A DNA stretch of 64,000 nucleotides from an uncultured Chiayiivirga sp. (GTDB taxonomy: Bacteria; Pseudomonadota; Gammaproteobacteria; Xanthomonadales; Xanthomonadaceae): the NCBI GenBank assembly GCA_934525595.1, contig CAKSZJ010000002.1, positions 151,102 to 215,101 on the forward strand. Direction: 5' to 3'. The position numbers and the translations under genes were made by a program. Numbering within the stretch: position 1 is the first letter of the stretch; each line of letters begins with the position of its first letter. The notes under the pieces were generated by a model, which saw only the letters and a program-made list of their open reading frames with translations, did no database searches and was not told where the DNA came from. Positions 26,837 to 35,968 of the stretch are shown here, piece after piece.

Positions 26837-28801
26837 TCAGCGCGGCATCGGCAGTGCCTCATCCGCAAAGATCGCCACGTGCGGCACGCCATCGGCCCCG
26901 ATCCAGCCGCGGTACATGCCCTCGGTATTGAACGGGAAGGCCACGCTGCCGTCGGCGCCCAGCGCGATCGCGCCGCCGTCGCCTCCGGCGGCGGGGATGA
27001 CCCCATTGATCACCGCATCTGCAGCGCGCTGCAGCGACTGGCCGGTATAGGCCATGCGCGCGCAGACGTCGTGCGCAGCAGCGTGGCGAATGTAGAACTC
27101 GCCCCACCCGGTGCCGGACACCGCGCAGCGCGCATCGGCCCAGGTACCGGCGCCGATGATGGGCGAATCCCCCACGCGGCCGTAGCGCTTGTTGGTCATG
27201 CCGCCCGTCGACGTGCCCGCCGCAAGGTGGCCGGCAGCATCCAGCGCGAGTGCGCCAACGGTGCCGAAATAGGCCTTGCCCGGCGGTTCTGGCGAAGTTT
27301 CGCCACGCGCCTGCGCAGCGGACTCTGCCGCCAGCACCCGCTGCAGCTGGTTCCAGCGCTTCTCGGTGCGGAAATAGGCGGGATCCACCAGGGCGATGCC
27401 CTGCTCGACGGCAAATTTCTCCGCCCCCTCGCCCACCATCATCACGTGGCGCGAATGGTCCATGATGGCGCGCGCCAGCTGGATCGGGTTCTTCACCCGG
27501 TGCAATCCCGCTGCCGCGCCGGCCCTGCCGCTGACGCCATCCATGATCGAGGTATCCAGCTCGTTGCGACCGTCGTGGGTGAACACCGCGCCGCGCCCGG
27601 CGTTGAACTGCGGGGCATCCTCCAGAACGGTGATGGCGGCGGTGACGGCATCGAGCGCCGCCGCACCCTCGCGCAGGCGCGCGTGACCCGCGCGCAGGGC
27701 CGCCTCGAGCGCGGCGCGCGCCGCGGCCGCATCCTCCGGCAACAGGTCGGCCTTCTCCACGCCGGCGCCGCCGTGGATGACGAGAAGGGGCTGGTCGAGT
27801 GCCCTGAGAGCGCCGCGATCCACCGCGTAATGGCGCCGGAAGGCCGGGCGCTCAACGCGGCCGGAAGGCAGGTGCAGCAGCGAATCCGGCCCCACGCCGA
27901 TCACCTCCACGCGCGACAGATGCAGGGGTTCATCCTCTGCGGTTTCGGGGAAGCCGCCGAGTACCAGGCTCGCGCCCGCGCCTGACGCGGTGGCGTACAC
28001 GCGTGCGCTGCCGTCGCCTTCCACCACCACGGCGGCATCCTCGTCCACGCCCAGACCGCGGATCGGCTTGCCGGCGATCCGCTCTGCCTTGGCGATGAAG
28101 GCGAACAACCGGCCCAGGCGGTTGCGTTCGGAAAAATGCGTGTCGGTGATCCAGCCGTGCAGCGGGGAGATATGCAGGAAATCGCCCTCGATGGTGGTGT
28201 CCGATCCGTGCGGATCGGACAGCGCGTGCGCGCTGATGAGGCTGCCGCCCACCATCGCGCCGTAGAGGTATTCGCCCAGGATCGCCAGCCCGGCGCTGGT
28301 GCCGCCCAGCGGCTTGCCGGCGCGCACGTGAGCATCCAGCGCACCGGCCAGCGGCGTGCCTCGCCAGTAGCGCACGTAGCGCGACTGGTCGCCGCCGGCG
28401 ATGAAGATGCCGTCGGCGCGCCGGATGCGCTTGAGGATGGCCTTGTCGTAGGCGCCCTCGCGATCGTGGAACACGAAGGTTTCCACCGAGGCGATGCCGC
28501 CGATCTCGTTGAAGAACTCCTCGCCGATCTCGCCACCCAGGGAGGCGCGCAGCACCACGACGTGACCGCCACCGGCCTTCCGCATGAACCAGCGCAGCGC
28601 CTCGTGATTGCGGTCACCGCCGCCCATCAGCAGCAGGCCCGGCGCGACCGTTCCGGGCGTGCGGGCGCGCAGGTCGCCGATGACGTGATGATCGACACGG
28701 CCCGCCGCGAGCGCCTGGCCCGTCAGGAGAAGCCAGAGGAAAGCCATTGCCAGATGCGCCGCGAACCGGCGGCCTGCTGCTTGCATGTCCATGTTTTCCA
28801 T
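26837..28801 (-). CDS. Exported cyanophycinase-isoaspartyl peptidase fusion
   Basis: Two enzymes in one 654-residue chain. After a signal peptide (about 1-33) comes an S51 cyanophycinase domain (about 50-310): nucleophile S169 in PLGGTSAG, Q139 in GGDQSRY, and DTHFSERNRLGRL with D220, H222, R226, R228 and R231; the usual glutamine of the DQHF motif is T221. The second half (about 339-654) is a plant-type isoaspartyl peptidase/asparaginase (T2 Ntn-hydrolase): VIHGGAGVE, FNAGRGAVF, self-cleavage and catalytic T514 in GTVGALALD, then GTSTGGMTNKRYGRVGDSP. The first domain should cut cyanophycin to beta-Asp-Arg and the second split the dipeptide. The ATG at 28801 gives a proper signal peptide. Divergent from an ECF sigma/FecR/TonB-receptor set. 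Confidence 0.88.
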   Translation of the reverse strand: MENMDMQAAGRRFAAHLAMAFLWLLLTGQALAAGRVDHHVIGDLRARTPGTVAPGLLLMGGGDRNHEALRWFMRKAGGGHVVVLRASLGGEIGEEFFNEIGGIASVETFVFHDREGAYDKAILKRIRRADGIFIAGGDQSRYVRYWRGTPLAGALDAHVRAGKPLGGTSAGLAILGEYLYGAMVGGSLISAHALSDPHGSDTTIEGDFLHISPLHGWITDTHFSERNRLGRLFAFIAKAERIAGKPIRGLGVDEDAAVVVEGDGSARVYATASGAGASLVLGGFPETAEDEPLHLSRVEVIGVGPDSLLHLPSGRVERPAFRRHYAVDRGALRALDQPLLVIHGGAGVEKADLLPEDAAAARAALEAALRAGHARLREGAAALDAVTAAITVLEDAPQFNAGRGAVFTHDGRNELDTSIMDGVSGRAGAAAGLHRVKNPIQLARAIMDHSRHVMMVGEGAEKFAVEQGIALVDPAYFRTEKRWNQLQRVLAAESAAQARGETSPEPPGKAYFGTVGALALDAAGHLAAGTSTGGMTNKRYGRVGDSPIIGAGTWADARCAVSGTGWGEFYIRHAAAHDVCARMAYTGQSLQRAADAVINGVIPAAGGDGGAIALGADGSVAFPFNTEGMYRGWIGADGVPHVAIFADEALPMPR

Positions 28802-28842
28802 CGCACGTTCCCGACCACGGCGGCGGGTTGTCCAATGTAGAC

Positions 28843-28860
28843 GAATCGGTCTCACGATTC
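28843..28860. promoter_or_regulatory. Inverted repeat (candidate operator) between fusion peptidase and ECF sigma gene
   Basis: The 100-base divergent intergenic region contains a perfect inverted repeat GAATCG-GTCTCA-CGATTC (6-base arms, 6-base spacer). It lies about midway between the two start codons, where a regulator could govern both directions. A TAGAGT at 28890-28895 could be the -10 of the sigma gene and TACATT (reverse strand, about 28834-28839) that of the peptidase gene; neither has a good -35. Confidence 0.4.
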
Positions 28861-28901
28861 CCGCACGCCGTGCCACACCCGCCCTGCGCTAGAGTGCGGA
28901 C

Positions 28902-29480
28902 ATGCTCGACGACCTTGACCGCTGGTTCACGTCCGAAGTGCTGGTGCACGAGCCGGCGCTCATGCACTTCCTGGCCCGGCGATGGAGCCAGCGCGACGAG
29001 ATTCCGGATCTGCGCCAGGAAATCTACGTGCGCGTCTACGAGGCCGCGCTGCGGGAGCGGCCGCTGTCGCCGCGCGCCTTCCTCTTCACCACCGCGCGCA
29101 ACCTGATGGCGGACAGGATCCGGCGCCAGAAGGTCGTGTCGATCGAGGCAGTGGGTGATTTCGAACCTTCGAACGTCTACCTGATCGAGGAAATCTCGCC
29201 CGAGCGCTGGCTGAGCGGCCGCCAGCTGCTCAGGCGCCTGGCCGAGGCCTTCGACGCCCTGCCCGACCGCTGCCGCGAGGTGGTGTGGCTGCGCCGGGTC
29301 GAGGATCTTCCGCAGAAAGACGTGGCCCGCCATCTGAACATCGGTGAGAAAACCGTGGAAAAGCACCTTGCCAAGGGAATTCGCCTGCTCGCCGACCGCC
29401 TCTACGGCGGCGCGGAGGTGCGTACGGCGCCCGAGGCAAGCCATCGGGAGACGCGGCATGACCAGCATGGCGGAGACTGA
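28902..29480 (+). CDS. FecI-type ECF sigma factor
   Basis: Sigma-70 family extracytoplasmic-function factor of 192 residues. Region 2 spans about 20-85 (IPDLRQEIYVRVYEAALR, FLFTTARNLMADRIRRQKVV). Region 4 spans about 115-165 (LPDRCREVVWLRRVEDLPQK, then VARHLNIGEKTVEKHLAKG). This is the FecI group, which works with a FecR regulator and a TonB-dependent receptor. FecR follows with a 23-base overlap. The C-terminal tail after residue 172 is polar and unstructured. ATG at 28902. Confidence 0.93.
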   Translation: MLDDLDRWFTSEVLVHEPALMHFLARRWSQRDEIPDLRQEIYVRVYEAALRERPLSPRAFLFTTARNLMADRIRRQKVVSIEAVGDFEPSNVYLIEEISPERWLSGRQLLRRLAEAFDALPDRCREVVWLRRVEDLPQKDVARHLNIGEKTVEKHLAKGIRLLADRLYGGAEVRTAPEASHRETRHDQHGGD

Positions 29481-30522
29481 GCGCGAGGCGTCGCGCTGGC
29501 TCGCGCGGCGCGAATCGGGCAGCTGGTCACCGTGCGACGAGGCGCAGCTGCGGGCCTGGCTGCGTGAATCCACCGCGCACCGGGTCGCCTTCCTGCGCCT
29601 GCAGGAAGCCTGGGACGAGGCCGCGCGCCTGCGCGCCCTGGGCGCAGGGCTCGCGCCGGGACACGTCCCGGCGCGCGGCACCTGGCACGACCCCGCGGCC
29701 GCCGGACAGAAGGCGGCCATGCCGTCTCCGCCGGACATGCGCGGCGTGCGTATGCGTTACCGCCGTCCTGACGATCGCCAGCGGGGCTGGGGTCGCGGCA
29801 TCGCGGCGGCGCTCGCGCTGGCCGCCGCCGGCATCGCCGGCGTGCTTGGCTGGCAGGCGGGCGGGCGGCACCACGCCACGCTGGCAAGCGGCCTGGGACA
29901 CATCGAATCGACGACGCTGGTCGACGGAACCTTGGTGACGCTGAGCAGCGACAGCCGCATCGAAGTGACGATGAGGCGCAGCGACCGGCGCGTGCAGCTG
30001 CTGCGCGGCGAGGCGATCTTCACCGTGGCCCACGATCCGGCCCGGCCGTTCGTGGTGCAGGTGGACAGCACCCGCGTCACCGCCGTCGGCACCCGCTTCT
30101 CGGTGCGCCGCGCGGCGCCCGGCTCGCGCGTGGTGGTGACCGAGGGCCGGGTCCGTTTCGAGCGCGCCTCCGACGTCGATGGCACCACGCCGTCCGTAGC
30201 CCTGCTCTCGGCCGGCCACGTCGCCTTCGCAGACGCCGGAGGCGTCCGGATCGAATCCATGACGCCAGCCGATACAGAACGCATGCTGGAGTGGCGCAGC
30301 GGCTACCTTGGCTTCGAAGACGCCTCACTCGCCGACGCCGCCGCCGAGTTCAACCGCTTCAACCTGCGCAAGCTGGAGCTCGCCGACACGGAAGCGGCGG
30401 GGCTTCGGATCGGCGGAAACTTCCGCTGGGACAACCTGGACGGCTTCATCCATCTGCTGGAACGGGGCTTTCCCCTCCGCGCCGAGCGCCTGCCCGACCG
30501 CATCGTCCTGCACTCGCTCTGA
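29458..30522 (+). CDS. FecR-type anti-sigma regulator
   Basis: Inner-membrane sigma regulator of 354 residues. The cytoplasmic N-terminal DUF4880-like part (ASRWLARRESGSWSPCDEAQLRAWL, then AHRVAFLRLQEAWD) is followed by one transmembrane helix (about 120-138), and a periplasmic FecR domain (GEAIFTVAHDPARPFVVQV, VTAVGTRFSVR). A C-terminal DUF4974/STN-contacting part ends the protein (EFNRFNLRKLELAD). It should receive the signal from the receptor and control the sigma factor. ATG at 29458 overlaps the sigma gene by 23 bases; a second ATG (29467) follows three codons later. Confidence 0.92.
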   Translation: MTSMAETEREASRWLARRESGSWSPCDEAQLRAWLRESTAHRVAFLRLQEAWDEAARLRALGAGLAPGHVPARGTWHDPAAAGQKAAMPSPPDMRGVRMRYRRPDDRQRGWGRGIAAALALAAAGIAGVLGWQAGGRHHATLASGLGHIESTTLVDGTLVTLSSDSRIEVTMRRSDRRVQLLRGEAIFTVAHDPARPFVVQVDSTRVTAVGTRFSVRRAAPGSRVVVTEGRVRFERASDVDGTTPSVALLSAGHVAFADAGGVRIESMTPADTERMLEWRSGYLGFEDASLADAAAEFNRFNLRKLELADTEAAGLRIGGNFRWDNLDGFIHLLERGFPLRAERLPDRIVLHSL

Positions 30523-30602
30523 GGCGAGGGCGGGATCGGCACCGCTCGTTCGTCATCCCATCCTGAAAGGCGCCGCTCCGAGCGCCTCACTGGGGAAAGC
30601 TC

Positions 30603-33600
30603 ATGCGTCACCCGCTCCGACACCTGCTCCTGGGCCTGGCCTGCTCCGCCGCGCTGGCGGCCCAGGCGCAAACGCCATCCGGTCCGTTCGACCTGCCCGC
30701 AAGCGATCTGGCAACGGCCCTCAACGCGCTGGCCCGGCAGTCCGACCTGCAGCTGGTCTACCGCGCCGAGCAGGTGCGCGGGCACCGCACCGGCGGGGTT
30801 CGCGGCGCCGCCAGCGCCGAGCAGGCGCTGCAGCAACTCCTCGCCGGCAGCGGCCTGCAGGCCAACCGGGATGACTCGGGCGCCGTGCTGATCCTGGCTG
30901 GCACGCCCGCCTCCGCCGGCGCATCCGGCGAGCCGGCGCCCCAGTCCACGCCGTCCGCCCCTGCACAGGAAGCGCCGGAAACGCTGGAAACCATCCAGGT
31001 GACCGGCTCGCGCATCCCGCGCGCGCAGGTCGAGGGCCCTGCGCCGATCTCGGTAGTCACGGCGCAGGAAATCAAGGCCAGCGGTTTCACCACGATTCCC
31101 GACCTGCTGCGCTCGCTCACCGTCAACGGTGGCGAAACCCAGAGCCAGCAGTCGGCCGGCGGCGCCGATTTCTCGCCCGGCGCACAGCAGGTCGACCTGC
31201 GCGGCCTCGGCCCGAACCACACCCTGGTACTGGTCAACGGCCGCCGCATCGCCGACTTCCCCCTGCCGTTCCAGGGACGCAGCAACTTCACCGACATCTC
31301 CAGCATCCCGCTGGGCATGATCGACCGCGTGGAAATCCTCACCGGGAGCGCGTCGGCCATCTACGGCTCGGACGCCATCTCCGGCGTGGTCAACTTCATC
31401 CTGAAGAAGCAGGCCGACGGCACCACGATCGACTACCGCTACGGCTGGACCGAGGAAGGCGGCGGGCAGTCGAACGTGCTCAACCTCTCCAGCGGCTTCT
31501 CGCGCGGCAACTTCAATCTCGTCGCCGGGCTGGAATTCCGCGACCAGCGCCCGCTCTGGGGCTACCAGCGCGAACAGCAGGATTCCAGCGCCGACGCGCC
31601 CAATCCCTCGCGCTACGGCTACCCGCCGCGCGATTTCCTCCTCACCGACTGGTGGGACGACTACATCGATCCGGGCGAAGACACCTGCGCCGGCCTCTCG
31701 CACCTCAACGGCGGCACGATGGGCTACGCCTATCGGCGCAACTACGGCAACTACTGCGGCAGCGAGCGCGGCGTGGCCTATCGCACCATGATCAGCGAGC
31801 GGCGCGGTGCCAACGGCTATGCCTCGATGAGCCATCAGCTGGGCAACGGCAGCGAGTGGTTCGCCGACGTGCAGGCCGGCCACCACAAGGTGTCCCTGTT
31901 CCGCGCGCCGCGCACCTGGTCGCTGATGATGCCCGACGGCAACGAGGAGGGCTATTTCTACAACCAGGCCACCGAGCAGATCGAGTACTGGCAGCGCCGC
32001 TTCACCCTGGAGGAAATGGGCGGCCTGGAGACAGGCATGGTCGACACCACCCAGGACACCTTCGGCCTGACCACCGGCTTCAAAGGCATCCTCCGGGGCA
32101 ACTGGGATTACGAGGCGGCCTTCAGCCATTCGCAGTACAAGGCCAGGATCAGCTGGCCGCAGATCGTGGCCGCGAGCGCCAACCGGCTGTTCCTGGGCGA
32201 GCAGCAGCCGGGCAGCCACACCTGGCGCGGCGACGAATACCCCATCTTCAATGCCGATCCGAACCGCCTCTACACCCCGCTGAGCCGGAGCGAGTACGAC
32301 AGCATCTTCGCCTACACCACCTACCATCCGCAGTCCGACAGCCAGACCCTGGCCTTCACCCTGACCCAGTCCGAGCTGTTCGAACTGCGCGGCGGCGCCG
32401 CGGGCTTCGCGGCCACCGCCGAAGTGGGACACCAGGGCTATGACCTGAAGCCCGATCCGCTGGCGACGCAGTACTACTACTACAGCTGGAAGGATTCCGA
32501 CGGCAAGGGCAGCCGCAGCCGCTGGGCGGTCGCCGGCGAACTGCGCATGCCGGTGCTCGAAACCCTCAACCTCAGCGTCGCCGCCCGCCAGGACCAGTAC
32601 CGCTTCGCCGGGCGTCATCCGGGCAAGCTCACCTGGAGCACCGGCCTGGAATGGCGCCCGCTCGACAGCCTGCTGGTCCGCGGCTCCTATGGCACCGCCT
32701 TCCGCGCCCCCGACCTGCACTACGTCTTCGCCGGCCCTGGCAACGACGAAACCTCGGTGATCGACTACTTCCGCTGCGCCAGCGAAGAGCCGGACGAGAG
32801 CATCGAGGACTGCAGCTATAGCGACGAGGGCATCATCCGCAGCCGCACCGGCAGCCCCGACCTCGCGCCGGAAACCAGCACCTCGTGGACGATGGGCCTG
32901 GTGTGGTCGCCGACCTCCTTCCTGGACCTCTCGCTCGACTGGTTCGACATCGACATGCGCGACCAGGTCCAGGACATGCGCGCCAGCGACGTGATGCGCT
33001 GGGAGCGCGACTGCCGCCTTGGCAGCGCCGGCGGCAGCCCCGAAACCTGCGCCGACATGCTTTCGCGCATCACCCGTACCGCCGGCGGCGCGATCTACGG
33101 CGTCCACGTCAATCCGGTGAACATCGCGCGCGAAGCCACCAGCGGCCTGGACGCCAGCGCCAACATCCGCTGGGACAGCGCAGTCGGCACCTTCCGCCTC
33201 AGCGCCCAGCACACCTGGGTGGATCGCCACGAGATCCGTCTGTATCCGGATGCACCGGTGATCGACATGTTCGCGGTGAACAGTGGCTACGACATCCCGC
33301 GCACCAAGAGCAGCGCCCGGCTGTCATGGTCGCGCGAGGCCTGGGCGGCGTCGCTCCAGGGCACCCGCATCGGACGCCTGCCCAACGGCTGGTCGTACGA
33401 TGAGGTGTGGGAAGACGGCGACCCGGGCCCCACCATCCCGGCCACCTGGCGCTACAACGCCAACCTGCAGTTCGCCTTCACCGACCGCGCGCAGCTCTCG
33501 CTCACCGTGGTCAACCTGTTCGACAAGATGCCGCCGGTCGATCCCACCTACACCAGCTATCCCTACTACGACATCTCCTGGTTCGACACCCAGGGGCGCA

Positions 33601-33647
33601 GTTTCTACCTGCAATACACCCACACGTTCGGCGGCAGCGAGCGTTGA
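30603..33647 (+). CDS. TonB-dependent outer-membrane receptor with STN signalling domain
   Basis: Outer-membrane receptor of 1014 residues. Signal peptide about 1-22 (ends LAAQAQ). STN secretin/TonB N-terminal signalling domain about 26-105 (FDLPASDLATALNALARQSD). A TonB-box-like ETIQVTGSRIP, then plug domain about 130-250 (SVVTAQEIKASGFTTIPDLL, GPNHTLVLVNGRRIADFPL, VEILTGSASAIYGSDAISGV) and a beta barrel to the end (VNLFDKMPPVDPTYTSY; last residues FGGSER). The STN domain marks it as a transducer that talks to FecR. The ligand is unknown; the divergent peptidase suggests cyanophycin or Asp/Arg peptides. GGGGAAAG precedes the ATG. Confidence 0.92.
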   Translation: MRHPLRHLLLGLACSAALAAQAQTPSGPFDLPASDLATALNALARQSDLQLVYRAEQVRGHRTGGVRGAASAEQALQQLLAGSGLQANRDDSGAVLILAGTPASAGASGEPAPQSTPSAPAQEAPETLETIQVTGSRIPRAQVEGPAPISVVTAQEIKASGFTTIPDLLRSLTVNGGETQSQQSAGGADFSPGAQQVDLRGLGPNHTLVLVNGRRIADFPLPFQGRSNFTDISSIPLGMIDRVEILTGSASAIYGSDAISGVVNFILKKQADGTTIDYRYGWTEEGGGQSNVLNLSSGFSRGNFNLVAGLEFRDQRPLWGYQREQQDSSADAPNPSRYGYPPRDFLLTDWWDDYIDPGEDTCAGLSHLNGGTMGYAYRRNYGNYCGSERGVAYRTMISERRGANGYASMSHQLGNGSEWFADVQAGHHKVSLFRAPRTWSLMMPDGNEEGYFYNQATEQIEYWQRRFTLEEMGGLETGMVDTTQDTFGLTTGFKGILRGNWDYEAAFSHSQYKARISWPQIVAASANRLFLGEQQPGSHTWRGDEYPIFNADPNRLYTPLSRSEYDSIFAYTTYHPQSDSQTLAFTLTQSELFELRGGAAGFAATAEVGHQGYDLKPDPLATQYYYYSWKDSDGKGSRSRWAVAGELRMPVLETLNLSVAARQDQYRFAGRHPGKLTWSTGLEWRPLDSLLVRGSYGTAFRAPDLHYVFAGPGNDETSVIDYFRCASEEPDESIEDCSYSDEGIIRSRTGSPDLAPETSTSWTMGLVWSPTSFLDLSLDWFDIDMRDQVQDMRASDVMRWERDCRLGSAGGSPETCADMLSRITRTAGGAIYGVHVNPVNIAREATSGLDASANIRWDSAVGTFRLSAQHTWVDRHEIRLYPDAPVIDMFAVNSGYDIPRTKSSARLSWSREAWAASLQGTRIGRLPNGWSYDEVWEDGDPGPTIPATWRYNANLQFAFTDRAQLSLTVVNLFDKMPPVDPTYTSYPYYDISWFDTQGRSFYLQYTHTFGGSER

Positions 33648-33654
33648 TGCGCAC

Positions 33655-33685
33655 GTGGCGGAGGGCCGCGCCGGTCCTCCGCCAC
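33655..33685 (+). terminator. Hairpin after the TonB-dependent receptor gene
   Basis: Perfect 10-base stem GTGGCGGAGG / CCTCCGCCAC with an 11-base loop, 8 bases after the receptor stop codon. There is no T-run behind it, so it may be a transcript-stabilising or Rho-assisted end rather than a classic intrinsic terminator. Confidence 0.55.
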
Positions 33686-33711
33686 GAATCACGCGCCGGT
33701 CATGCGCCAGA

Positions 33712-33740
33712 TTGCCGCGATCGCGCCCATCGCATACAAT
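33712..33740 (+). promoter_or_regulatory. rpsB-tsf promoter
   Basis: TTGCCG at 33712-33717 and TACAAT at 33735-33740 with exactly 17 bases between them: four and five of six matches to the sigma-70 consensus. It sits about 240 bases before rpsB, with a predicted start point near 33747. Confidence 0.7.
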
Positions 33741-33746
33741 GTTCCG

Positions 33747-33979
33747 GCTTTGCCGGGCAAATCCTGCCCTGCGCCGTCCACACCGCACGTCAGCGGTGAA
33801 TCCACACACGCGGCCTGCATCCGTTCCGGGGTGCCCTTCGGGGTTCGGCAACGGCGCCGCGTGGAGGCCCAACCCCGGAATCGTGGCACCCGCCGCCTTT
33901 TGCGACCGGACGCCAGGCCCGCACGACGTCCATGACAACCGGCGTGCGGCAAGCGGTTCCACCATCAGGAGTTTCAACC
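33747..33979 (+). promoter_or_regulatory. Long rpsB 5' leader (probable S2 autoregulatory region)
   Basis: About 233 untranslated bases lie between the predicted rpsB start point and its ATG. In gammaproteobacteria the rpsB leader is a conserved folded RNA through which ribosomal protein S2 represses rpsB-tsf. Several GC-rich self-complementary segments are present (for example around 33820-33870, CCGGGGTGCCCTTCGGGGTT). AGGAG eight bases before the ATG is the ribosome binding site. I have not modelled the fold. Confidence 0.5.
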
Positions 33980-34834
33980 ATGTCACAGATCACCATGCGC
34001 CAGATGCTGGAAGCCGGCGTCCATTTCGGCCACCAGACCCGCTACTGGAACCCCAAGATGGCGCCATACATCTTCGGCGCGCGCGGCAAGATCCACATCA
34101 TCAACCTGGAGAAGACGGTTCCGCTGTTCAACGACGCGATGAACTTCATCTCCGGCATGGCGCAGAAGCGCGGCACCATCATGTTCGTCGGCACCAAGCG
34201 TTCGGCCCGCGAGGCCATCGCCGAGGAAGCCACGCGCTGCGGCATGCCCTACGTTTCGGCGCGCTGGCTGGGCGGCATGCTCACCAATTTCCGCACCGTC
34301 AAGCAGTCCGTCGCCCGCCTCAAGGAGCTGGAAGCCGCCGAGACCGACGGCACCTTCACCAAGCTGGTCAAGCATGAAGTGCTGAGCCTGCAGCGCGAGC
34401 GCGAAAAGCTCGAGAAGTCGCTGGGCGGCATCAAGAACATGAACGGCCTGCCCGACGCGCTTTTCGTGGTCGACATCGGCCACGAGAACATCGCGATCGA
34501 GGAAGCCCGCAAGCTCGGCATTCCGGTGGTCGCCGTGGTCGACACCAACTACGACCCGAACCTGGTCGACTACGCCATTCCGGGCAACGACGACGCGATC
34601 CGCGCCGTGCAGCTGTACGCCCGCGCCGCCGCCGACGCGGTGCTTGAAGGCAAGTCCGCTGCGCCGATCGTGGCATCCGCCGGCGACGACGAGTTCATCG
34701 AGCTCGACGAGCAGGGCAACCCGATCGTCAAGGATGAGGCCGAAGCCAAGAAGGCTCCGCGCCGTGCACCGGCCGCCAAGAAGGCTCCGGCCAAGCGCGC
34801 ACCGCGCGCCGACAAGGACGCAGGCGCCGAGTAA
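33980..34834 (+). CDS. rpsB: 30S ribosomal protein S2
   Basis: Ribosomal protein S2, 284 residues. Signatures: [53 protein letters not shown] and [19 protein letters not shown], with [15 protein letters not shown]. The C-terminal 45 residues are a lysine/alanine-rich tail ([19 protein letters not shown]) longer than in E. coli S2 (241 residues), as is common in this bacterial group. ATG at 33980 with AGGAG upstream. First gene of rpsB-tsf. Confidence 0.98.
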   Translation: MSQITMRQMLEAGVHFGHQTRYWNPKMAPYIFGARGKIHIINLEKTVPLFNDAMNFISGMAQKRGTIMFVGTKRSAREAIAEEATRCGMPYVSARWLGGMLTNFRTVKQSVARLKELEAAETDGTFTKLVKHEVLSLQREREKLEKSLGGIKNMNGLPDALFVVDIGHENIAIEEARKLGIPVVAVVDTNYDPNLVDYAIPGNDDAIRAVQLYARAAADAVLEGKSAAPIVASAGDDEFIELDEQGNPIVKDEAEAKKAPRRAPAAKKAPAKRAPRADKDAGAE

Positions 34835-34942
34835 CCGGGCGCGCCCCGCGGTCGCCGATCCGAAACGGGCGGCCGCAACTCCCGTGCGCGCGATCGCCCA
34901 GGCGACGCGCGCCCCACGTTTCTGGAACACATCGAGGTAACC

Positions 34943-35821
34943 ATGGAAATCACCGCCGCCCTGGTCAAGGAACTGCGCGAGCGCTCCGGCGCCGGCATGA
35001 TGGAATGCAAGAAGGCGCTGACCGAGCACAACGGCGACATCGACGCCGCGATGGAGCACCTGCGCAAGACCGGCCTGGCCAAGGCCGACAAGAAGGCTGA
35101 CCGCGTGGCCGCCGAAGGCCGCATCGCGATGGCCATCGAAGGCGCTCGGGCCGTGCTGGTCGAAGTCAACTCCGAGACCGACTTCGTGGCCAAGGACGAA
35201 AACTTCGTGCAGTTCGTCGAGACCATCACCCAGGCCGCACTGGCCAACGGCGCCACCGATGCCGAAGCGCTCAAGGCGGTCAAGCTCGCCGACGGCACCA
35301 CGGTCGAGGAAGCCCGCGCCGCGCTGATCGCCAAGGTCGGCGAGAACGTGCAGGTCCGCCGCGTCGCCGCGCTGGCCGGCGGCCAGAACGTGGGCGGCTA
35401 CGTCCACGGTGGCCGCATCGGCGTGCTGGTGGACGTCAAGGGCGGCTCGCCCGAGCTGGCCAAGGGCCTGGCCATGCACATCGCCGCGATGAACCCGCAG
35501 TACCTGACCCCGGCCGACGCACCGGCCGATTTCGTGGCCAAGGAAAAGGAAATCGCGCTCGCCCAGATGAGCGAGAAGGACCGCACCAAGCCCGCGGAGA
35601 TCCAGGAAAAGATGATTTCCGGCAAGCTCAACAAGACGCTTTCCGAAATCAGCCTGACCGGTCAGGCCTATGTGCTCGACAGCGACGTCAGCGTCGCCCA
35701 GGCACTGGCCAAGGAAGGCGCCGAAGTGCTTTCCTTCCAGCGGCTGGTGGTGGGCGAAGGCATCGAGAAGAAGGAAGACGACTTCGCCGCCGAAGTGATG
35801 AAGCAGGCCGGCCTGGCCTGA
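34943..35821 (+). CDS. tsf: Translation elongation factor Ts
   Basis: Nucleotide exchange factor for EF-Tu, 292 residues. N-terminal UBA-like domain ([19 protein letters not shown]), then the core with [16 protein letters not shown], and the coiled-coil/dimerisation part ([18 protein letters not shown]). ATG at 34943 with GAGG upstream. It lies 108 bases after rpsB and ends before a strong terminator. Confidence 0.98.
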   Translation: MEITAALVKELRERSGAGMMECKKALTEHNGDIDAAMEHLRKTGLAKADKKADRVAAEGRIAMAIEGARAVLVEVNSETDFVAKDENFVQFVETITQAALANGATDAEALKAVKLADGTTVEEARAALIAKVGENVQVRRVAALAGGQNVGGYVHGGRIGVLVDVKGGSPELAKGLAMHIAAMNPQYLTPADAPADFVAKEKEIALAQMSEKDRTKPAEIQEKMISGKLNKTLSEISLTGQAYVLDSDVSVAQALAKEGAEVLSFQRLVVGEGIEKKEDDFAAEVMKQAGLA

Positions 35822-35846
35822 GCGTTGCGCAAATCGCCAGACCGGA

Positions 35847-35880
35847 GAAAGCCGCGGGAAACCGCGGCTTTCTTCATTTT
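35847..35880 (+). terminator. Intrinsic terminator of rpsB-tsf
   Basis: Perfect 11-base stem GAAAGCCGCGG / CCGCGGCTTTC with a GAAA tetraloop, followed by TTCATTTT. It lies 26 bases after the tsf stop. Confidence 0.9.
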
Positions 35881-35968
35881 CGAGGGTGGCCGAGGGCGTA
35901 CGCATCGGGCACATGCCCGGCGCAGGGCGGAAGGGCGCGGACACGCCCTTTTCCCCCATCCGACCCGC

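Noticed and set aside
30303-33230. A 975-codon open frame antisense to the TonB receptor gene
   Set aside because: Long frames on the opposite strand are common in GC-rich genes. This one has no recognisable domain and the forward receptor is clear.
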